Below are positions 31,941-34,792 of a DNA stretch of 34,792 bases, one piece after another. The stretch covers positions 1-34,792 of the forward strand of contig CASEVT010000100.1 of the NCBI GenBank assembly GCA_949291445.1, in the 5' to 3' direction. How positions within the stretch are numbered: the stretch's first letter is position 1; each line of letters starts with the position of its first letter. The notes under the pieces are model-generated. The model saw only the letters and a list, made by a program, of their open reading frames with translations. It searched no databases and was not told the origin of the DNA. The DNA comes from an uncultured bacterium (GTDB taxonomy: Bacteria > Cyanobacteriota > Vampirovibrionia > Gastranaerophilales > Gastranaerophilaceae). A program made the position numbers and the translations under genes.

Positions 31941-31948
31941 ATTTTATA
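31941..31948 (-). promoter_or_regulatory. -10 region of dnaA, predicted leaderless
   Basis: TATAAAAT on the - strand places TAAAAT (31941-31946) 6 bases before the dnaA ATG. The -35 region is weak. A TTGAG/CTCAA inverted repeat (31977-31994) lies further upstream. Confidence 0.5.
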
Positions 31949-32115
31949 TCAAAATGCTTCTATTTTGTAGTTTATGTTGAGACTTTGGGCTCAAATTTTT
32001 TCTAATTTGTTACCTAATTTAATTTACTCGATTTTATTGCTTACAAATCTAGTGCCTGTTTTTCCTATTTTTGTATTTTTATATTATGCTTTGGGATAAA
32101 TTTTTCTTAAGATTC

Positions 32116-32143
32116 TTGAAAACATATTTTAGCATGTTATAAT
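32116..32143 (+). promoter_or_regulatory. Promoter of the small coiled-coil gene
   Basis: TTGAAA (32116-32121) and a perfect TATAAT (32138-32143) are 16 bases apart, and TGT before the hexamer makes it an extended -10. This is a strong promoter match, giving a leader of about 35 bases before ATG 32183. Confidence 0.75.
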
Positions 32144-32163
32144 GAAGATACGGGGAATAAATA

Positions 32164-32205
32164 ATGGGAAAGGATCGAAGAAATGCGAGTTGGTATTGTA
32201 AATAA
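32164..32205 (+). other. Short upstream reading frame overlapping the next start
   Basis: ATG 32164, with GGGGA 7 bases upstream, opens a 13-codon frame that ends 20 bases inside the following gene in another frame. It could couple or dampen translation of the small protein. It may equally be chance; the main ATG has its own AAGGA. Confidence 0.3.
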
Positions 32206-32374
32206 TGCTGCGATGTCTTGTCAGCCTCTTAGGTTTGGTAAATCTGAGTCTTCAAAGACGGTTGATGAGTTGAAACAAGAAAATGCTGCTCTTCGATTGA
32301 AATTTAAAAAAGCATGTGAAATTGCAGCTCTTCAAGCCGACCAGTTTGAGAGCGCTGTTAAATCTAAAAAATAA
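32183..32374 (+). CDS. Small coiled-coil protein of unknown function
   Basis: The 63-aa protein has a short N-terminal segment, MRVGIVNNAAMSCQPLRFGK, and then a helix (about 27-60) with heptad-like Leu and Ala spacing (VDELKQENAALRLKFKKA) that predicts a short coiled coil. The RFGK-type motif near residue 18 resembles N-terminal tags I associate with many small proteins of gut Vampirovibrionia; that is recollection, not a search. A strong extended -10 promoter and a good AAGGA site support expression. The promoter lies between dnaA and this gene on the opposite strand. Function unknown. Confidence 0.6.
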   Translation: MRVGIVNNAAMSCQPLRFGKSESSKTVDELKQENAALRLKFKKACEIAALQADQFESAVKSKK

Positions 32375-32396
32375 TTATGGATTATTTTAGACAGGT

Positions 32397-32762
32397 TTAA
32401 TACGTACTTACGTTTTTGACATGTTCCATTTCGTACTTATCTGCACCCAGAATTGATATTACATCAATTCTGTACTTTTTATGTTTTTCATTTGTGTTCT
32501 GTAAATAGAACATTGCCGCTTTGTATATGTTTTCAAGTTTCTTTTGTGTTATTGCTTCCAGTGGGTGACCGAAGTTTTTTGTTTTTCTTGTTTTTACTTC
32601 TACAAATACAATTGTGTCTTTTTCTTTTGCTATTATGTCGATTTCAGCGTATTTTGAGTAATGAAAATTTTTATCAAGAATTTTATATCCTTGATTTTCT
32701 AAATATTTTGCGGCAATTTCTTCTCCGAGTGCGCCTGTTAATTTATTGTTTGTCTTATTCAT
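32397..32762 (-). CDS. yraN: YraN/UPF0102 family nuclease-like protein
   Basis: The 121-aa protein has the UPF0102 pattern: GALGEEIAAKYLENQGYKIL at the N-terminus, then the PD-(D/E)xK-type core AEIDIIAKEKDTIVFVEVKTRK with Asp, Glu and Lys in the order of restriction-endonuclease folds. The family is widespread but its job is not settled; a role in handling DNA ends or branched DNA is often proposed. Its ATG overlaps the end of the upstream WYL-domain gene by 8 bases, so it is translated with two regulators. The usual Gly before Glu in the GEIDLI motif is Ala here. Confidence 0.88.
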   Translation of the reverse strand: MNKTNNKLTGALGEEIAAKYLENQGYKILDKNFHYSKYAEIDIIAKEKDTIVFVEVKTRKTKNFGHPLEAITQKKLENIYKAAMFYLQNTNEKHKKYRIDVISILGADKYEMEHVKNVSTY

Positions 32763-33663
32763 AGTTCGCTATCATTCTGTCCAGCAGATTTTTAAAGTCT
32801 GCTCTAAATTCTCTTGGAAATTTAATTTCACAATTCTCTCTGTATCTCAACAATCGCTTCATCAAAACTTCTCTGTCTTGACCGTGATTTGTGACGGTCA
32901 GCGTTGACGGCTCGTTAACATCTATCTTTTCTTCGTCTCTTGATACATAAACCTTTGCCAGATGTCCTTTTAACGTGAATGTGACATCATTTATTATACT
33001 TTTGTCGGGAAATCTGTTTGGCAGTTGCTTAACTTCTGTTATTTTATCGAGCAAAAATTCTTTGAAATCCCCCTCCGGTGGATAGTAAGCTACAAGATAG
33101 GCATTGTTGTTTTTTATCATTACTTTTTGGGGATGAACTTTGTATGTTTTTTCTTGATAGCTTATGACTAATAGCTGTTTGTCCGTACAAAATAGTGTGT
33201 ATTCCTTAATCAATTTTTTTAATTGTTCATCGTAAAGGTTTTTTAAATGTATCCCTCTTGCTTCTTGGGATTTTAGCAATTCATATGTGTTTTTGTCCAG
33301 TGCGTTTTCTATTTTTTCAAATTGTTCATATAGTGAACTTTGTATTTCGGGTTGTACAAGATTTTTTGTATAACTCTTCAAAAAATTAAATGCGCGAATT
33401 TCATTTATATTAAGGTTTATCGAATCAATATTATTTTTCAAATAGAATTTTCCGCCACTTTTTTCTATATTGAAACCCACTACTTTCAATGTATTCAAGT
33501 ATTTTGAAATGGTTTCTTTTGCATAAATGTTTCCGACATTTTCATTTTCTTCAATTAGTCGGATTATCTCTTGTTGCGTACAAGTGTGGTTTGACATGTA
33601 TTTGTATAACTCTAATACCCGCAAGCCGGCTGCGGCTACTTTTTGTTTAGATGCTTTCTTCAT
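32755..33663 (-). CDS. WYL-domain transcriptional regulator 2
   Basis: The 302-aa protein has an N-terminal helix-turn-helix (about 10-75, with TCTQQEIIRLIEE and a KETISKYLNTLKVVGF recognition segment). A WYL domain (about 160-225) has VISYQEKTYKVHPQKVMI and NAYLVAYYPPEGDFKEFLLDKI, followed by a WCX-like C-terminal part. WYL domains sense ligands, often nucleic acids, and pairs such as PafB-PafC respond to DNA damage. The W of the motif is replaced (AYL). It overlaps the preceding WYL gene by 17 bases, with AGGG before its ATG, and overlaps yraN by 8 bases. The two regulators probably form a heterodimer. Confidence 0.85.
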   Translation of the reverse strand: MKKASKQKVAAAGLRVLELYKYMSNHTCTQQEIIRLIEENENVGNIYAKETISKYLNTLKVVGFNIEKSGGKFYLKNNIDSINLNINEIRAFNFLKSYTKNLVQPEIQSSLYEQFEKIENALDKNTYELLKSQEARGIHLKNLYDEQLKKLIKEYTLFCTDKQLLVISYQEKTYKVHPQKVMIKNNNAYLVAYYPPEGDFKEFLLDKITEVKQLPNRFPDKSIINDVTFTLKGHLAKVYVSRDEEKIDVNEPSTLTVTNHGQDREVLMKRLLRYRENCEIKFPREFRADFKNLLDRMIANYE

Positions 33664-34615
33664 ATTTTGCCCTGATATTTTTTAGTATTTCTACAAATTT
33701 ACTTTTATATTCTTCCGGTTCGATTATTTTGCAATCCGGTCCGTATGAAAGCAGTTTTTGTATAAAATTAAATTCACTGTATACTTCTGCTTCAACTATA
33801 ATTGTGGATTCTGTCTTTGATATTATACGTTCAAATCTGTTTTCGCTAAATGTGTGTGATGCAAGCCCTTTTAGTTCATATCTGACTCTTTTTACCATTT
33901 TGAGATATTTTTCGTAAACTTCTTTGTTACTCCGATAAGTATTTTGGGTCACTGCTTTAATTTTGTCTATTCTCAAATAACTTATTTCGTTGTATTTATA
34001 GGAATAGCCCCACACGTACAATTTTTCGTTTTCAAATTCGATAAAATCAGGAATGAACGATAATTCTTCCCATCCGTTTTTTGCCGAGTAATATCGGATT
34101 TCTACCGTGGATTTTTGTTTTGTTGCTAATATTAGATCTTGTAATACTTTTTTGTCCACGTCACGAAGCGGATGTTTTGTTTTTATCAATTCTTTTGTGT
34201 ATTTGTCCGGAATAAATTCCGCAAGCTTATTATAAAGATTGTTAACCGCATCGATAAGCTGCCAATCGCCTGTCGATATTACTCCTTTTCTTAGCTCGTG
34301 CAAGTATAGTGCGTTTGTTTCACTAATTTTTAATGAAAACGGATGCAGGGTAATTGAATATTTAAAATTATTTTTTTTGTTTGGCTTGGGAATAATACAA
34401 CCGACTTGTCTTAAGGCGTTTATTGTATTGGTTATTGTATCTTCGGATAAATCTTTGCCTATTAGAGGATCTTGCGCAAATATTTCTGTCAGTTCTTCTC
34501 TTGTATAGCTATCCGTTAACAAAAGTCGCAACAAAAATAAGGCTCTGTACCCTGTTTTACTTATAACATTTTCTTTTATTTCCCTAATCGGGTATTTTTG
34601 TATATTCTTGTCCAT
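33647..34615 (-). CDS. WYL-domain transcriptional regulator 1
   Basis: The 322-aa protein is laid out like its downstream partner. A helix-turn-helix (about 20-85) has a SYTREELTEIFAQ segment and a SEDTITNTINALRQVGCIIP recognition stretch. A WYL domain (about 165-225) has VEIRYYSAKNGWEELSFIP and LYVWGYSYKYNEISYLRID, and a C-terminal domain ends in RAKYEESI. It is the first gene of the WYL-WYL-yraN operon. I see neither a strong promoter nor a Shine-Dalgarno before its ATG, so its expression signals are unclear. Targets are unknown; self-regulation and DNA-repair or defence genes elsewhere are the usual possibilities. Confidence 0.85.
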   Translation of the reverse strand: MDKNIQKYPIREIKENVISKTGYRALFLLRLLLTDSYTREELTEIFAQDPLIGKDLSEDTITNTINALRQVGCIIPKPNKKNNFKYSITLHPFSLKISETNALYLHELRKGVISTGDWQLIDAVNNLYNKLAEFIPDKYTKELIKTKHPLRDVDKKVLQDLILATKQKSTVEIRYYSAKNGWEELSFIPDFIEFENEKLYVWGYSYKYNEISYLRIDKIKAVTQNTYRSNKEVYEKYLKMVKRVRYELKGLASHTFSENRFERIISKTESTIIVEAEVYSEFNFIQKLLSYGPDCKIIEPEEYKSKFVEILKNIRAKYEESI

Positions 34616-34692
34616 ATTGCAGTTACTTTTGTTGGCTTAAGAATATTTTAGTTTAAAAATTTTTAAAATTTATGTATATATTTGCTGTTTGA

Positions 34693-34791
34693 CTAAGCTT
34701 TCGGTATTTCTTCTTTGTGCTTTTGTGTGAAGGTTTCAGTTTCTCGGATATGAATTTTGTTGATTATTTTTGCACGTTTTTTGCGGAAGAG
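34693..34791 (-). CDS. C-terminal end of a further gene (partial)
   Basis: The - strand frame is open from the right edge to a TAG at 34693-34695, giving 32 residues that begin LFRKKRAKIINK and end HKEEIPKA. The composition is strongly basic, then mixed, as in many protein tails. The other two - strand frames close quickly, which supports this one. Too little is present to name it. The 77 bases between it and the WYL gene hold no clear terminator. Confidence 0.45.
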   Translation of the reverse strand, partial: LFRKKRAKIINKIHIRETETFTQKHKEEIPKA

Positions 34792-34792
34792 C

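Noticed and set aside
31977-31994. TTGAG/CTCAA inverted repeat followed by T-rich DNA, terminator-like
   Set aside because: The arms are only 5 bases, and no + strand gene lies upstream to be terminated.
31935-32163. Possible replication origin upstream of dnaA
   Set aside because: No TTATCCACA-like boxes on either strand and no dnaN beside it; only AT-richness supports it.

Overview
The window is about 34.8 kb of AT-rich, gene-dense bacterial chromosome. No stretch longer than about 275 bases lacks a gene, and I see no insertion sequence, prophage, CRISPR array, tRNA or rRNA. The likely source is an anaerobic, fermentative, flagellated bacterium with an outer membrane. The mix of features is an autotransporter barrel, flagellar FlhA, Mini-ribonuclease III, a cyanobacterial-looking S20 and phosphohexomutase, a trimeric [FeFe] hydrogenase, GtrA and fasciclin proteins, and short proteins carrying an N-terminal RFGK-type motif. 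This fits the non-photosynthetic sister class of Cyanobacteria (Vampirovibrionia/Melainabacteria, for example gut Gastranaerophilales). That assignment is inference from gene content, not a search result.

Left part (1-6300, mostly + strand): the 3' end of an autotransporter, a secreted HExxH protein, a DnaJ-like co-chaperone overlapping queE, two paralogous secreted proteins of unknown function in one operon, and a convergent pair of family 2 glycosyltransferases (- strand), one with altered catalytic motifs.

Hydrogenase region (6430-10790, +): hydC-hydB-hydA encode the three-subunit NAD-linked, probably electron-bifurcating [FeFe] hydrogenase. A GTGA-N6-TCAC palindrome lies over the expected transcription start, and a symmetrical terminator closes the operon. 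The maturase gene hydE lies 2.2 kb further on, on the other strand; hydF and hydG are not in the window.

Middle (10800-18420): a DJ-1/Hsp31-type protein with a palindromic upstream site, an omega-like RNA polymerase subunit, rpsT with a structured leader, mrnC, hydE, a GtrA/GtrB-like membrane pair, a DUF378/fasciclin pair, a D-lactate-dehydrogenase-type enzyme, and a Fic-fold protein that has lost its catalytic histidine and carries a winged helix.

Right part (18480-34792): nadE; a - strand operon flhA-pilZ-small membrane protein-histidine kinase-HD-GYP regulator, which links flagellar export with cyclic-di-GMP signalling; a pyruvate/indolepyruvate-type decarboxylase downstream of pheA; a phosphohexomutase; dnaA; a small coiled-coil protein; and an overlapping operon of two WYL regulators and yraN. 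A fragment of another - strand gene reaches the right edge.

Metabolically, the hydrogenase, 2-oxoacid decarboxylase and D-lactate-type dehydrogenase would all dispose of reducing power (H2, aldehyde/alcohol, D-hydroxyacid). A recurring transcription pattern also stands out. At least six genes have a -10 hexamer ending 5-7 bases before the ATG and no Shine-Dalgarno sequence, which predicts leaderless mRNAs, while operon-internal genes and several others have good Shine-Dalgarno sites.
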